From Armigeres subalbatus (Eukaryota > Arthropoda > Insecta > Diptera > Culicidae), in assembly GCF_024139115.2 (NCBI RefSeq), contig NC_085140.1:161970452-162034451 (forward strand): a DNA stretch of 64,000 bases, written 5' to 3'. How positions within the stretch are numbered: the first letter of the stretch is position 1; each line of letters opens with the position of its first letter. The notes beneath the pieces are model-generated. The model was not told where the DNA came from. It worked only from the letters and a program-made list of their open reading frames with translations, and searched no databases. Positions 33,086-44,921 of this stretch are shown in pieces. Made by a program: the position numbers and the translations under genes.

Positions 33086-33350
33086 GGACTTCAGGAGCTG
33101 CGCAAACATCGGGCCACTTGTATTGGCGCATGTACTGGATAGGTTATTGTACAAAAGTCGAACAGCAATGACGGCAACAGATTAGACCATGAATTGATTA
33201 GGAGACGAAGAGCTCATGATGGCTGGTTCTGTGTTTGGAGGAGCAAGGATATTATCGAGTCGTACACACTAATGAGAACTGTTCGTATATCAGGTAATGT
33301 GTGACACCTTCTCTATATATTTAGCAATATTGTTAATTATGTTTTGTAAG

Positions 33351-33497
33351 AAGAGGCCAAAAAACGTCCCCCCGGTGCAAAACGACTTTCGGGTGTTCAC
33401 TTATATTTACCATGTTTGAGATAGCCTTAATAAAACTAGACGTGAAATTATTTAGGTTAGACGAAAAAAGTATCAAAATAATAGATAGGAATGTTGG
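33351..33497 (+). repeat. end fragment of the GGGGAAGAGG TA-element family
   Basis: GAAGAGGCCAAAAAACGTCCCCCCGGTGCAAAACG, then CATATTTACC-like and AAAACTAGACGTGAAATTA words, align with 43095-43235 (unit 2 of the head-to-head pair) at roughly three bases in four. Only the first 145 bases or so of the 535-bp element are present. Confidence 0.75.
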
Positions 33498-34020
33498 AAG
33501 TTCATATGCAAAAATGTATGCAGAAACATCCCAAAACAGTGATTTGTAGATGGACGGTACAATTTACGATCAAGAACCACGATACTCATTCAGGTCTTGT
33601 AGAATTAAATACAGAATGTTATGCTGAAAACCGCGAGAAGATTTGAGTTTGTTAGGCAAAGATATTAGTATTTTCTTGGGTTTACTGATCAGATAACGTT
33701 TTGTGGTGATGTGACGTGCCACTTGGTGTATAATGCACTAGTGCGACAACTGGTGTTATAGCCACGACTAGTACATCTACCCTAAATGGTTTATTAACTG
33801 AATTAGCTTAAAGATTTTTTGTTCCGGATATCCCGGGATTTCGAAAATAAAATCCCTGGTATCGGAAAATCTCGATTTTTTCAATCGGTATCGAAGAAGT
33901 CGAAAGATTCGGTGCCAATCAGTTCAAAAGCAGTTTTTTTTATTGTTTTCTGGTTTTCTCCAAATTGTGTAAAATGAATATATGCAGTTTCTCAAACAAA
34001 TGATTCAATTGAAACAATTG

Positions 34021-37000
34021 TTGATTAGATTCTACTATTTTTGTTTATCACTATTTTCCGAAATGTTTTTTGACCGATCCATATCGTTGCTGTTCATTGT
34101 AATAAATGTATCATAGCACCAACTTATCTAAACTGGTCAATTATGCATCTTGCGATGTCTACCTTGTAGCCAATTATCTGCTCTTGTCATTGTTCATAAC
34201 AAGATACGACAATCGATCGGTTGATGGACTGGCTAGCATGATTTTAAATCTGTCTCGAACACGCTGAAAACCACTCGTTCTATGAAGTGAACAAAATTCT
34301 GAGAAAAACATACAATCCATATGATTACTGATGAATCACCACGCAATTAACACTGGAACCAATTGAATGTTGACCAGCATGACTCTCTCGTGTTTTGCTG
34401 ATGATTGACTTTTAAAGGAAAATGACAAAACTGGTAATAATCATTTCTCACACAATCAAAAATGATAAAACACTAAACATAATCTTTTGACACCATCGTA
34501 AATAACTCAAATACGCAATTCCACAGAGAAATCCAATTGATTATCAAATTCTACACCATTATTTTACATTACTTTATTCCCACCAACCCAATGCCATCTC
34601 TGGTTATCAAGGGCATTGCCTCCTCTCGGGAAATAGCGAGAATTGTTGGAGGTCGACATTACATCGCATTTTCTATCCATATTCCCTGGAAGCACAAGAA
34701 TTGAAGGGAATGTAACGAAACTCTGAATAATTTACCTATCGGTGAAAATGTTTTTCTCATTGCTGCCAAAACATAATGCATATTGTATGAAATTTGACAC
34801 CAATCATAGTATGTATATTTATAGGCAACATAAACTTCCAGCTATTATAAGTGTTGGACGTTTGAACAAATAATTGGTTTTGAGTCTTCACAAATCCTTA
34901 GAAGCACGTTTTTGGGGTGAAACAATTGCTGCTCAGTTTTGCACCTAAAGAACAAAAGTAAAATCCAATTGAAATATGGAAATAAATTCACTCCACTCGA
35001 TATTATTTCCCATCTCGCACAACCGATGTCACCTGTGTCCCCGAAGAGTGGAGTAGAGGAGCGCCGCAGAATAAAAAAAACCTCGGCCCAATAAAGTCGC
35101 CGGATACCAAGAAGCTGCTCGTGGTTGTTCAAGTTGACATTGTTTCTGTTTTAGTCGGTCCCCCAATCGGTTGTCCTCGTTACTGCGTCGAGCCAGCGCC
35201 AAACCCAATAACGAACCATTTCCGCAAAAGCTTCTTGATTGCGGCTACACAACACATATATTGCGTGGTTTGACTCCAAGATTGGTCTGAACACCTCACA
35301 CACGAACTACGGAGCTATTCACATGGATATAGGTTTGGTTCGCTCGCTCTGGGGCCCGCTTCCTCCCCCAGAGGCCAAATCAATCGTTGAGCCGAAAACG
35401 AGTGAAGCCTTTTGTTTCCTGATTTATTCATACTGCTCGTTCGTTTGCTTTCACCCGGGAGATACTATTTCTGACTTCCACACAAGACGATCGGCAAATC
35501 CATACAACGGATGGTTGCGTTCCTTGCGAGCATTTTTTGCACTACATACTTTAGTGCTATACTATCATATGGCAACAAAGCAATGGCGTGGTTAGGAGTG
35601 ATAACGTATGAAATCTCTGCTGTTGTGGTGACAAAACTAATTCAAGGGTCTGGAAATCATCACAGGATGACACATTTGAACGGGTAAGGTCAGTTTTAGG
35701 AAAACCTAATTTTAGTTCCTGTAAATCTCGTAGAATTTCGTTTACAACACTGCCAATAAAACAAAACCTATTCACTGTTGGTAGTGTCTTGCTTCTGCTT
35801 TCGTCGAGATAAGACTACCAGCACTATGGTTCGGTTGGTTCCAAGGTTTGCTTGGTTCCGTTTTGCCGTTTTGTAACTACAATGGTGGCGCCTCCTTTAT
35901 TGGCTCGTACTTTTGTCACCCTTACCGACCGTCAAGTATAGCGTTGTTGTTGTTGTTGTTTTTGTTCACAGCACATTGGTTGAGGCTAGTGGAAAGCAAC
36001 GGATAACTGATTCTTTAAATCCTTCGACGGTCAATGTTAGGCGATGCTGGTGGTGACTAAAATAAATGGTAAGAAGATGAATGGAAGTTTGATAAAATAG
36101 TGACGCAAGATCACCATCTGTCGCCATAAATAATGGTTTGGCTTAAGTTACAATCCAATGCATGTACAGTTCTACTCAGAATTTGAAGGCATCAAAGACT
36201 TAGATCGAAAATAAACACGGATTGTTTTACGACTTCTGCCAACAAAGCAATAAGCCTCATTCAGTATTTTATGTCTTACTGGAACAATAATCATAATCAG
36301 TTCAAAATAGAGGTGTGCGATGGTCTGAATTACGGAAATTATTAGCATTAGCGTCCTCACATCACTCAAATTTAATGATACACAATCTTTGCGTTTTTTC
36401 AGCTTTTTCTAACAAGTAAATTATTGAGCGCAATGGATCGTGTGGGATTGTAGCAAGCCTCATTATTTGCAGAAAGGTATATAATCTTTTTGATTGCACT
36501 ATAGACTTTTTGATTGCAAATTTAAGAATTAGGTTTTGAGAAATTTCGTTAACACCCGAAGGAACAATTCTTGCAACCATTGACATAAATAGGAGGGGGG
36601 TGGCTAGGTGGGCATACCCATCCTAGGATTTGAAAAGTTAGTTAACAGTGACATCAATTTTTAACTATAGCATAATGAATTACTGAAAAAGTTCGAAGAC
36701 AAAAGTGTTATCTCCATTTAGTGAAAGACAAATGAGCTTGTTTCTGATGCCTGAGAAAGATTCCTGTGTGGCAGTGAAATTGCACTTGGTGTTAATTATG
36801 AAAGGGCAGTATTTCGGAGAAAAAGAAAAAATAGGATGGCTCCGCGGAAATAACGCGCAGGCGGATATTTCCGTACTGAAGAAAGCTCCACAGTATGCTT
36901 TGATCATTGAGTTGTTATTATGCTATAGAAGTAACTGTCAAACGATCAGATATGCAAAGCTTCGCTGAGTAGAACACGCATATTTTAATGGAACCAACAA

Positions 37001-37867
37001 TCGTGAGGATTTCTTTACAAATCTGAATCTTGTAGTAAATTAAAATAAATAAATGAATACAAAATAAATACGGAAGACAGACATGGTGAAAAAATGTTAG
37101 AAACCTTGGTCACCTCTACCCAAGCTGGAGACTTTTGATGATGATGATCCAGTTCAGTTTCAAATTTCAAGTTTAGGGAAAGTTTTTTTTTGTAAAATCC
37201 TATATAAGGACCAAGGAAGGATTTTATGTGTTTTACAATAACAAATTGTGTCACGTTAAGGATATGGATGAACAATGACCATTTCGCGTGACATTATTAT
37301 TAAAATTCCGAAGTTGTAGTGAGAAAACAACACTTTGCCATAGATAAATTATGACTTGAAATAGAGAAACATGCTTGAAGAGATTCTTACCTTAATGAAT
37401 TGTAATGTATGTGAATAATCGCCTTGATTTGTTTATACCATATATTCCACAGCCAGAGCATCGTCATGACCATTTTTGAAACGTCACAAAACTTATGATC
37501 AAAACATGCTGATTAGAACGATTGGAATAGTCGACTTCGATTAGATATGCAATCGAACGGCATTGAATTTTCATGTTATACAAATTTTTCTTGCAACGCG
37601 TAATATCTATTTTAGTTGAAAGCATCAAAGTAAGCTTGATATGAACAACAACGGGGAGCCATCAAAATATTGATCAAAGCAATCGTGGTGCTTCGCCCGC
37701 AGTCAATGTAGTCAACCATGCTGCGACCGTAGAGCATCGTCTCGGTTCAGCTTGTGCGAAGATAGCAGTGACGTCACATGTTTACATTCAAACTGAATGT
37801 TTACATACGTGATGAGCCTGCCTTGTTTTTTGTATGCCGTGGTAGTCAACCATCACGGACTGAAGTG
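34021..37867. other. 3.8-kb low-repeat region, no gene recognised
   Basis: No domain or RNA gene. Bases 35000-35620 are GC-richer with an open frame of 118 codons (35239-35595), but its composition and lack of any recognised motif do not support a gene. A short GTT run sits at 35944-35965. Bases 37640-37867 form the left flank of the 3.4-kb hAT-like element. Confidence 0.35.
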
Positions 37868-38929
37868 CAGAGATGCCAGATTTGAAGACATGTCTTCAAT
37901 TTGAAGACATTTGAATCTCTATGAAGACATTTATTTCGCGAAGACATTTTGAAGACTTTTCGAAGTATTTGAAGACTTTTCTACTTATTTGAAGTTATTT
38001 GAAGACAATCACTAATCCAGCAAATATAAAATAAAATTTGATTATATACTTATAAATAATGCGACTTCTATATGTAAATTATATAAATCTTATGTACTTA
38101 ATTTTGAGTTATGCGCAGGTTTAAAAATTCCCGATGGTAACGACGTTTTTAAAGTGTCTGAAAAAAGTTATTTCGATTATTGCATCAGAGCGCAATGATC
38201 GATCTAATTTACCGCAAAAATAGACTGAATTCTTCTATGGCCTTAAATCAAATACTTAACCGTTGAGCTAGAATCAGATTGTTTTTTCCAAATTCCTTCT
38301 GAATTCATCTATTCTTTTTTGGCATTTCTATGTGACATTCTTCTGAATATCCATCGGGAAGCTGTTTGAATTTACCGTGGATTTTAAAGGAATTTTCAGT
38401 GAAAATTTAAAAGATTTTTTCGAGTAAAAGAGAAAAAATTTCCGATGAAAATAATGAGAAATTTCTTGAAAATTCAGTACAAGTTATCGTGGAAATTATT
38501 AATAATTTCCGTAAAGAAGAAATAATGAAAATCCTCCAAAACTCAAACGGGAAATTCTCGCTTAACTTTTCAAAAGGACCTAAGTAACATTGCTGCCTAT
38601 CCGATTCTGTTTTTTCGCACTTGTTTACAAGTTTGATAAATTTGTTATCATGGCTTGTTATGATTTGGAACAGTTTTTGCCTCTCTTTCATTGTTGTTTG
38701 TTATCTATTGAGAGCCATTTCTGCAAACCCTGGTCTCTATTAATTTCCATAGAAAATTCTTACAAACGTCGACAACAAATTGAAGTTGTTCTGGTGTTTA
38801 ATAGATATTTCACAAACTTTCTATGGTAAATTTCTACTTATCTTATTTAAACAATTCAGAGACATTCCAAAAACAAATCGGTGGAATTTTAATTAAAGAC
38901 TCAGTAGAAAATTTTGTGGAAACTAGTTA

Positions 38930-39110
38930 CACACCTTCGTTCAATTGTTTCTTGAAGTCCTTTGGTAATTCTTCTAGAAATATATTTGGAAATTCGTCCA
39001 GTATTTTCTTTGAGAATTCCTCTATTTCTCAAAAAAAAAATCGTTCTGGCATTCTTTCTGAATTCCTCCTGAAGTTCCTCCTGGAATTTGTCCAGAAGTT
39101 TGTAATAAGT
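38930..39110. repeat. degenerate TTCCTCC/GAATTC low-complexity repeat (small block)
   Basis: Phrases such as AATTCTTCTAGAAAT, AATTCGTCCAG, AATTCCTCC and AAGTTCCTCC recur every 12-18 bases. It is the same family as 40590-41035 and is not coding, although it keeps a frame open (38823-39170). Confidence 0.6.
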
Positions 39111-39725
39111 GTCAGTGTGTTGTCCAAGATTGGTGAGATTTTCCCGTTTTGTGGTATTCGTTTCAATTGATTGGAAAAATAAGAAAACGTTTATAGTTGT
39201 TGAATGTTAAACGACCCAACCATTAACGCAGCCAGCACTATACACTACCTTTTGGAAGGACGTTAGTGCTACCGCTACTCACCTCCAGGTACGCCGAGGA
39301 TGGGCGTCCATGGGGTGGTGAACTGGGTGGTCAGCATGTGACGAAATTCATGGGCGACTACGGGTCAGCAGCCAGAGGCTTGGGGTCAACGATCACGAAG
39401 ATGACTCATCATTAGCTTGGTGATAGTCGAGAATAAAGGTTGATTGGAAAGGAGATAAAGTATAGTTTTTGCAAAAGCGTAGAAGAGATATAGTCGGAAA
39501 ATTGAAAGAGGAAAATTTGGAAATTTGGAAACTGGACATCCAGATAGTCACCGTAGCGTTCAAAATCACCGAATGGGATCCCCCAATTCCATAAAAGATC
39601 CTAAATGCCATTTTGTATTCTCCTCGGTCCACGGTCCCACCATCACCTCGCGGTTGTATTATAAAACGAAATCGCGGCTTCCGCGGTTCTAAAATTCGAT
39701 ACCTGCCCTAGGAGAGTGTGTCGAC

Positions 39726-40075
39726 CAGAGATGGGCGCTCAGATCCGGAACCGTTAAAATGATCTGGATCTCTAAAGTGAGTGAATGATTCGTGGATATT
39801 TTTTTAAAAGATCCGGTTCACCCAATCAGCAAGTTATTAGGAAATAATAAAATAAAAAGTTCATTGTTTGTAATCCATACGCTTGCAAACAAGAAAGGAT
39901 GAAGTTATTGTCAGTACGCTTCAAAAGTGTGAGCCTGAATGACGAACGTTTCATAATTTTGCATTCTTTTTGTGTTTTGTTCTAAGGATCCGATCCGGTT
40001 CAAAGATCCGGATCATTAGAATGAATGACCCAGATCTGATCCGTTCATCAAAGTGATCCGTTTTGCCCATCTCTA
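39726..40075. mobile_element. 350-bp hAT MITE nested in the 3.4-kb element
   Basis: The left end CAGAGATGGGCGCTCAGATC and the right end GATCCGTTTTGCCCATCTCTA share an inverted YAGAGATGGGC. The flanks GTGTCGAC (39718-39725) and CTGTCTAC (40076-40083) agree at six of eight positions, consistent with an aged 8-bp duplication. The interior repeats AGATCCG and GGATCCGATCC. No coding. Confidence 0.7.
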
Positions 40076-40589
40076 CTGTCTACTCGACCAAGTCCGCCAT
40101 AAGACCAGTTTTTCCCAGTACATCCACGGACTGCTGAAGCCTCGAGTCGTCACTACACTCGAGGGGTGCACGACACAAGCAGAAGGTCCACAAGAGGCTG
40201 CAGCCCACCGAGGAGAAACTGACCCAGCCACAGAAACCGAAGAGTCGCCAGGTAGCGGAGTCGCAGTGCGCGGGTCCCCGAAGAACAAAGAAGAAAGTGT
40301 TGGAGAATTTAGGGAGTAAGGAAGAGAAAGGTAGGAGATAGACGTAAGGAAGTGGGAGGCGTCGTCTGGTGTTTGAGGATAGACACAGGAATAAAGGAAA
40401 GAAGTAGAACGTCAAGGACGGAATAAGTGTGCACGAAAAAAAGTGGGAGTTTTTTTCATAATACAACTCAAGTGTTTTTCTATCGCGGAGTGTCACGAGC
40501 GTAGGGCCGACCCTGAGGCTTGTAGAAGAAAATCTCACCAGTGCTGGGAGTAACACGGCCCTGGGCCCCAGTAAGTTACAAGTTTCAAG

Positions 40590-41035
40590 TATTTCTCCGG
40601 AAAATCCTCCAGGAATTCCCTTGGAATTTCCTCTAGGAGCTCCTCCGTAAGATCACCCACAAATTCCTGGGAAAGTACATCCTAGAATTCCTTCGGAAGA
40701 TCCTTCAGAAGTTCCTCCAGAACTCTTTCGGTAGTTCCAGCAGTTCTTCCAGGAATTTCTCCGGAACTTCATCCAGAAATTCATGTGGAAGTTCCTCTAG
40801 GGATACCTCCAGAAGTTCCTCCATGAATTCATTCCTAAGATTATCCAAGAATATTGGTGAAAGATTCTCCAAGAATGCCTCCGGAAGTATACTATTGAAT
40901 TTTTCTGGTATTTCCTCCAGGATTTCTTTGGGAAATTTCTGCAGTAATACCTCAAGAAGCTCCTCCAAGAATTCATCCAGAACTACCTCGAAGAATTCCC
41001 CCGAAAGTTTCTTCAGAAATTTCATTAGCTCATGA
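40590..41035. repeat. degenerate 15-18 bp repeat (AATTCCTCCGGAAGTTCCTCC)
   Basis: Short phrases ending in TCCTCC or TCATCC with GGAAGTT or AGAAATT recur across 450 bases on a mixed 15/30-base period. The repeat keeps frames open on both strands, producing acidic-leucine or serine-asparagine peptides that are not real genes. Confidence 0.75.
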
Positions 41036-41339
41036 TAATTTTAAAGGAAATTTCCCTTGAATGCTAACAATTTGAATGTTAAAAAAAAACTTTATTCCAC
41101 ATAAGTAAAAAAAGGAGATGATTTTTTTCTTTGAGTTTGTCGACTGGCTAAGGGAGATGATTGAATTTACAAACCTATTGAATTTTGAAATTTCTCGCTG
41201 ATAATCATAATTTTAATATTGAAGACATTTTTGAACGACTGTGAAGACATTTGAAAATATCATCTGGCATCCCTGCTGAAGTGACAGTTTTCCAGTAGAC
41301 TTCCGCTTGCCAGCAGCATGCCAATCTCCACAATTCCAA

Positions 41340-41880
41340 TCAGCATTCGAGAATTGTTTCAAAATACTTCGACTATTTGCTTCAGAATTCCTTCAATATT
41401 AAATTCGGAGTCTCTTGACGTTTTACCTCGGAATCTCTCGATAATTGGCTTTGGAATCTCTCGACGATTTGCTTAGAAATCCTTCGAAGATTCACTTCAA
41501 TATCCCAGGAGGATTCCCTTCGGAATTGCTGGAGGATTCTTTACCGAATCCCTGGAGGTTTAATTCGAAGTCCCTCAACGATTTCCTTCGGGATCCCTTG
41601 ACAAATAGCTTCGGAATCCTTCGACGATTTGCTTCTACATCCCTGAAACATTGCCCACGAATCTCTGGAACATTACTGTTGGAATTCGTTAAGGATTTCT
41701 AACGAAATCTCTAGGACATTCCCGTTGGAACTACTGGAATATTCGCGTTCAATTTCCTGTAATATTTCCGTCAGGATTCCTAATTCTCACTGGAATCCCT
41801 GGAACATTCTCGTCGAAATCTCTGGAGAATCCCATCGGAATCCCTGAAACATTCCCGTCGAATCACTAAAGGATTCTCAT
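41340..41880. repeat. degenerate GGAATCTCTCGACGATTTGCTTC repeat
   Basis: GAATCTCTCGANGATTTGCTTNGGAATCC and the later form GGAATCCCTGGAACATTCCCGTCG recur about every 30 bases, drifting from the first form to the second. No gene. It is related in style, not in exact sequence, to 40590-41035. Confidence 0.7.
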
Positions 41881-42471
41881 CGGCCTATCGGTTTGAACCT
41901 GACGGCGATCCGTAACATATTAACCTTTGATTGTGCGGGACAAAGCTGAGATCTACTACACTTGGGCGCGATAGCCATACGCTATCAGTTTGAGTCGTTG
42001 TAGCAACCCTCGGATGGTAAACAAACACACTTCGATACTGTGGGCTACAACAGAAAGCACGTGCTTGAAAAAAAAAAATATTTTTGATTGATCATGATCA
42101 TGTAATCGTTTTCTCAGTATAATTATGCGTTGAAAATAATGCACATAAACAGAGCATGGATTAAACCGTTTAAATACATCACCTTTCCATTATTACTACT
42201 TTCTATTGAAAACAATACTTTATTCACCCTCATTTATAAACCATTAAGTTTACATGATATTATGTGAACCGAAACTAAAGATGGCCACGCTTGCGACGAC
42301 CACGGTACAATGTAAACAAAACATAGGGCAGAAACATCAAGGCAGCTGCAAATGCAGCGGGAAACCTTCGTTTTCGATCGCCGTCATACTAAAGTGAAGC
42401 TTTTTAATTACTACTTCAAAGCAGCATCCATGATGCTGCATTTCATAGGTGTACTTCATCAGGTGTTTACT
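41881..42471. other. unassigned
   Basis: No gene recognised. It separates the degenerate repeat from the head-to-head TA elements. AGGCAGCTGCAAATGCAGC near 42345 is a small inverted word. Confidence 0.3.
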
Positions 42472-42473
42472 TA

Positions 42474-43009
42474 GGGGAAGAGGGGGGCAAAATGCCCTAG
42501 CTAAGCAAACACTGCTTTATTGTCTCATTTGTAACGCTTTTCATGGGTATTTTTACATTATGCAGCTGTTAAACAAGATAACTAGTTGATGCCATTCAAA
42601 AATTGTCAAAAATCTCAATCATATTGATAATATTCACATTTCAAAAAAGTAGTGATATTCTGTTGCTGGAAAACTCATGAGGCAAAACGCCTTTTAGCTG
42701 GCAACTACTAGGGAACAAAGTACCATGCGACGGCGAATCAGCATTCTGGTATGGATAGTGCATGGAGACGCAAGTACATTGTAGGTTAGCGACACTAGGG
42801 CGTTTTGCCTCGCCAAAATGTTAGATGTTTCTCCAAATCGTGGAAATTTTCGGTTTTTCCGACCTTCCCATACACTATTTTGAAACTTTTTTCGCCCAAC
42901 CTACATAATTTTAGATCTAGTTTTGTTACGGCCATCTTAATGACGGTAAATATGACGGAAACCACAAAAGGCGTTTTGCATCGGGGGGGCATTTTGGGGC
43001 CTCCTCCCC
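42474..43009 (-). mobile_element. TA-flanked 536-bp MITE, unit 1 of a head-to-head pair
   Basis: It starts GGGGAAGAGGGGGGCAAAAT and ends, in inverse, GGGGAGGAGGCCCCAAAATG. TA lies outside at 42472-42473 and 43010-43011. It is an inverted copy of unit 2 with roughly 93-95 percent identity by eye. Non-coding. The words GGCAAAACGCC and GGCGTTTTGCC recur inside and may be internal repeats of the terminus. Confidence 0.88.
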
Positions 43010-43094
43010 TAAATCGATGGAAAAACTTCAAATTCTTGCACTTTATCAAGTCAGATGTTTCCCCTTGACGATGCGCATGCGCTTACTCAGAGTA

Positions 43095-43629
43095 GGGGAA
43101 GAGGTCCCAAAACGCCCCCCCGATGCAAAACGCCTTTTGTGGTTTCCCTCATATTTACCGTCATTAAGATGGCCGTAACAAAACTAGATCTAAAATTATG
43201 TAGGTTAGGCGGAAAAAGTTTCAAAATAGTGTATGGGAAGGTCGGAAAAACCGAAAATTTCCACATTTTGAAGAAACATGTAACATTTTGGCGAGGCAAA
43301 ACGCCCTAGTGGCGCTAACCTACAATGTACTTGCGTCTCCACGCACTATCCATACCAGAATGCTGATTCGCCGACGCATGGTATTTTGTTCCCTAGTAGC
43401 TGCCAGCTAAAAGGCGTTTTGCCTCATGAGTTTTCCGGCAACAGAATATCACCACTTTTTTGAAATGTGTATATTATCAATATGATTGAGATTTTTGACA
43501 ATTTTTGAATGGCATCAACTAACTATCTTGTTTAACTGTTGCATAATGTAAAAATACCCATGAATAGCGTTACACATGAGACAATAAAGCAGTGTTTGCT
43601 TAGCTAGGGCATTTTGCCCCCCCTTCCCC
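43095..43629 (+). mobile_element. TA-flanked 535-bp MITE, unit 2 of a head-to-head pair
   Basis: It starts GGGGAAGAGGTCCCAAAACG after TA at 43093-43094 and ends GGGCATTTTGCCCCCCCTTC then CCC before TA at 43630-43631. It is the mirror image of unit 1 across an 85-bp spacer (43010-43094). The pair therefore forms a 1,156-bp foldback that also reads as one element with outer TA duplication. A partial relative lies at 33351-33497. Confidence 0.88.
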
Positions 43630-44109
43630 TATGTAAATTTACATTACCTAGCTAGAACCCGATCACGACGGGTTCGACACTGTATGTTTGAATGCCACAA
43701 CTCAGAACCTGTTATGCTTTAGGCAACGTTGGTTTCAAGAAGTGAAGACGGTAGAGTGGTATGAGAACGGGCTATCACTCTGCGGACCTTAGTTCGATTC
43801 TCATGTTACCCTTTTTTTTTTAATTTATATAGCATATAATAGAACATGTAAATTTAAAACAACACATAAGTGATGCAAATATAAAATGAAATGTAAATTT
43901 CCATCGTTTATCATGCTCCAATTATGTGCATGATATTTGATGTAAATGTACATGATTCGTTCGAACAGTGCGCGATTGCCTTAGGTGGTTAGACCGTAAT
44001 AACCTTATGAGGTGATCAAATGTTCGACAATTTTTGAAAATAAGCTCAAAATAACGAAAATAGATGAAGGGGCTACAGCCCTCCCTAGGTGTCGAGGCTA
44101 GTTACGCCA
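43630..44109. other. unassigned spacer holding the first tRNA-like module
   Basis: AT-rich. TGTAAATTTACATTAC near 43632 and TGTAAATGTACATGATTC near 43940 are similar short palindromic words that might be the ends of an old MITE. Nothing else recognised apart from the module at 43735-43812. Confidence 0.35.
43735..43812 (+). ncRNA. tRNA-like module with A- and B-box-like words
   Basis: GGTAGAGTGGTATGAGAACG resembles a type-2 promoter A box and TAGTTCGATTCTC a B box, about 35 bases apart, followed by a T run. A second, clearly related module lies at 44344-44415. Neither folds into a clean tRNA by eye. They are most likely heads of a tRNA-derived SINE or a captured tRNA pseudogene. Confidence 0.5.
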
Positions 44110-44543
44110 CACACCAAAAAAATATGAATATTACAGGTGACGTACGTGAATAAAATGACACAAAACCACATGACATAAACTGAATCGCATATTTTTCAAT
44201 GTTAGATGATTTAAAATTACATGTCATGAAACCCAAACACAGCACCCGATGCGACGCACCTAACGCTCGATGCCTTGATGCAGTAAAATACTTGTTCAGT
44301 GCAAATCGTAGAACATGCTTTACTTCGATCACCTCTCTTTCAAGAGACGAAGATAGCTGAGTGGTAACGTGTTGGGCTCTCACTCAGCGGGCTTATGTTC
44401 GGTCCTCGTTCTAATTCTTAATTTTTTTGTCTTTTGTATTGTTAGGATGTAAAATTAAATTATCACCTAATTTTACGTCAAAAGTGACGCTCGAATATGT
44501 CGTTGTCACAGCACCTAAAATTATATGATTATTTTTAGGTGTG
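44110..44543. mobile_element. 434-bp MITE-like element containing a tRNA-like module
   Basis: The left end CACACCAAAAAAATATGAAT and the right end ATGATTATTTTTAGGTGTG are inverted (CACACC plus an A-rich run). The complements AATTACATGTCATG and CATGACATAAACTG inside suggest more internal pairing. No convincing target duplication, so moderate confidence. Confidence 0.5.
44344..44415 (+). ncRNA. second tRNA-like module
   Basis: GATAGCTGAGTGGTAACGTG (A-box-like), GGGCTCTCACTCAGCGGGC (anticodon-arm-like stem) and ATGTTCGGTCCTCG (B-box-like) are laid out as in the module at 43735-43812. A T run follows. It may be a SINE head or tRNA pseudogene; transcription is uncertain. Confidence 0.5.
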
Positions 44544-44636
44544 CAATGCTTGCAACTGTATAATAGTTGTCAATTAGCAGGACTGGAAACACTATGAGTG
44601 TTGTTAAAGCTTTTTATCATTTTGTAAATCATCGTC

Positions 44637-44921
44637 GTGGGACCCTCCTTAGCCTAGCGGTAAAATGCGCGGCTACAAAGCAAGACCATGCTGAGGGTGC
44701 TTGGGTTCAATTCCCGGTTCTGGTCTAGACATTTTTCGGTTTGAAAATTGTCTCCACTATTCTGAGCAAAAAGTATCATTGTGTTAGCCTCATGATATAT
44801 GAATGCAAAAATGATAATTGGCTTAGCAACCTCGCAGTTAATAACTGTGGAAGTGCTTAGAGAACACTAAGTTGTGAGGCGCAAAAGTCCCAGTGGGGGA
44901 TGTAATGCCAAGAAGAAGAAG
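44637..44921 (+). mobile_element. 285-bp tRNA-derived SINE, Feilai-like
   Basis: The head has an A box (TTAGCCTAGCGGTAAAATG) and a B box (GGGTTCAATTCCC) spaced as in a tRNA. A tRNA-unrelated body follows, ending TGTAATGCCA and then an AAG/GAA run as tail. It is flanked by a perfect 11-bp duplication, AAATCATCGTC, at 44626-44636 and 44922-44932, the mark of LINE-driven insertion. The internal Pol III promoter is intact by eye, so transcription is possible. It has no coding capacity and depends on a partner LINE. The likeness to mosquito Feilai is from memory of its layout, not from an alignment. Confidence 0.9.

Larger units (their letters stand above)
32760..34020. repeat. second copy of the 13465-13905 repeat, split by about 1 kb
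   Basis: The first half lies at about 32775-32902 and the second at about 33885-34020, in the same order and orientation as the intact copy. The 980 bases between them contain a 98-base hairpin (32988-33085), a fragment of a TA-flanked MITE (33351-33497) and unassigned sequence. I could not find terminal repeats for the whole insert. Confidence 0.65.
37868..41275. mobile_element. 3.4-kb non-autonomous hAT-like element
   Basis: The ends CAGAGATGCCAGATTT (left) and ATCATCTGGCATCCCTG (right) are inverted with few mismatches. They are flanked by a perfect 8-bp duplication, CTGAAGTG, at 37860-37867 and 41276-41283. Several GAAGACATTTGAAGAC-type repeats just inside both ends (37885-38005 and 41221-41252) look like subterminal transposase-binding motifs. 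No transposase is visible. The interior holds a smaller hAT MITE, a degenerate TTCCTCCAGAA repeat and GC-richer sequence at 39200-40560 whose origin is unclear. Confidence 0.88.

Noticed and set aside
39198..40554. Possible solo LTR (TGTTGAATG ... GAGTAACA with a TATAAAA near 39659)
   Set aside because: No 5-bp duplication flanks it and no primer-binding site or polypurine tract is visible.
40053..40556. Overlapping open frames on both strands (88 and 158 codons) inside the 3.4-kb hAT-like element
   Set aside because: They have no recognised domain, and the plus frame starts inside a MITE end. The GC-richer stretch may be a transposon fragment.
40705..41035. Glu/Leu-rich (minus) and Ser/Asn-rich (plus) open frames
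   Set aside because: Both are translations of the degenerate TTCCTCC repeat.
42795..43309. Four similar 70-87 codon open frames on both strands
   Set aside because: They are mirror copies within the head-to-head TA elements and carry no transposase motif.
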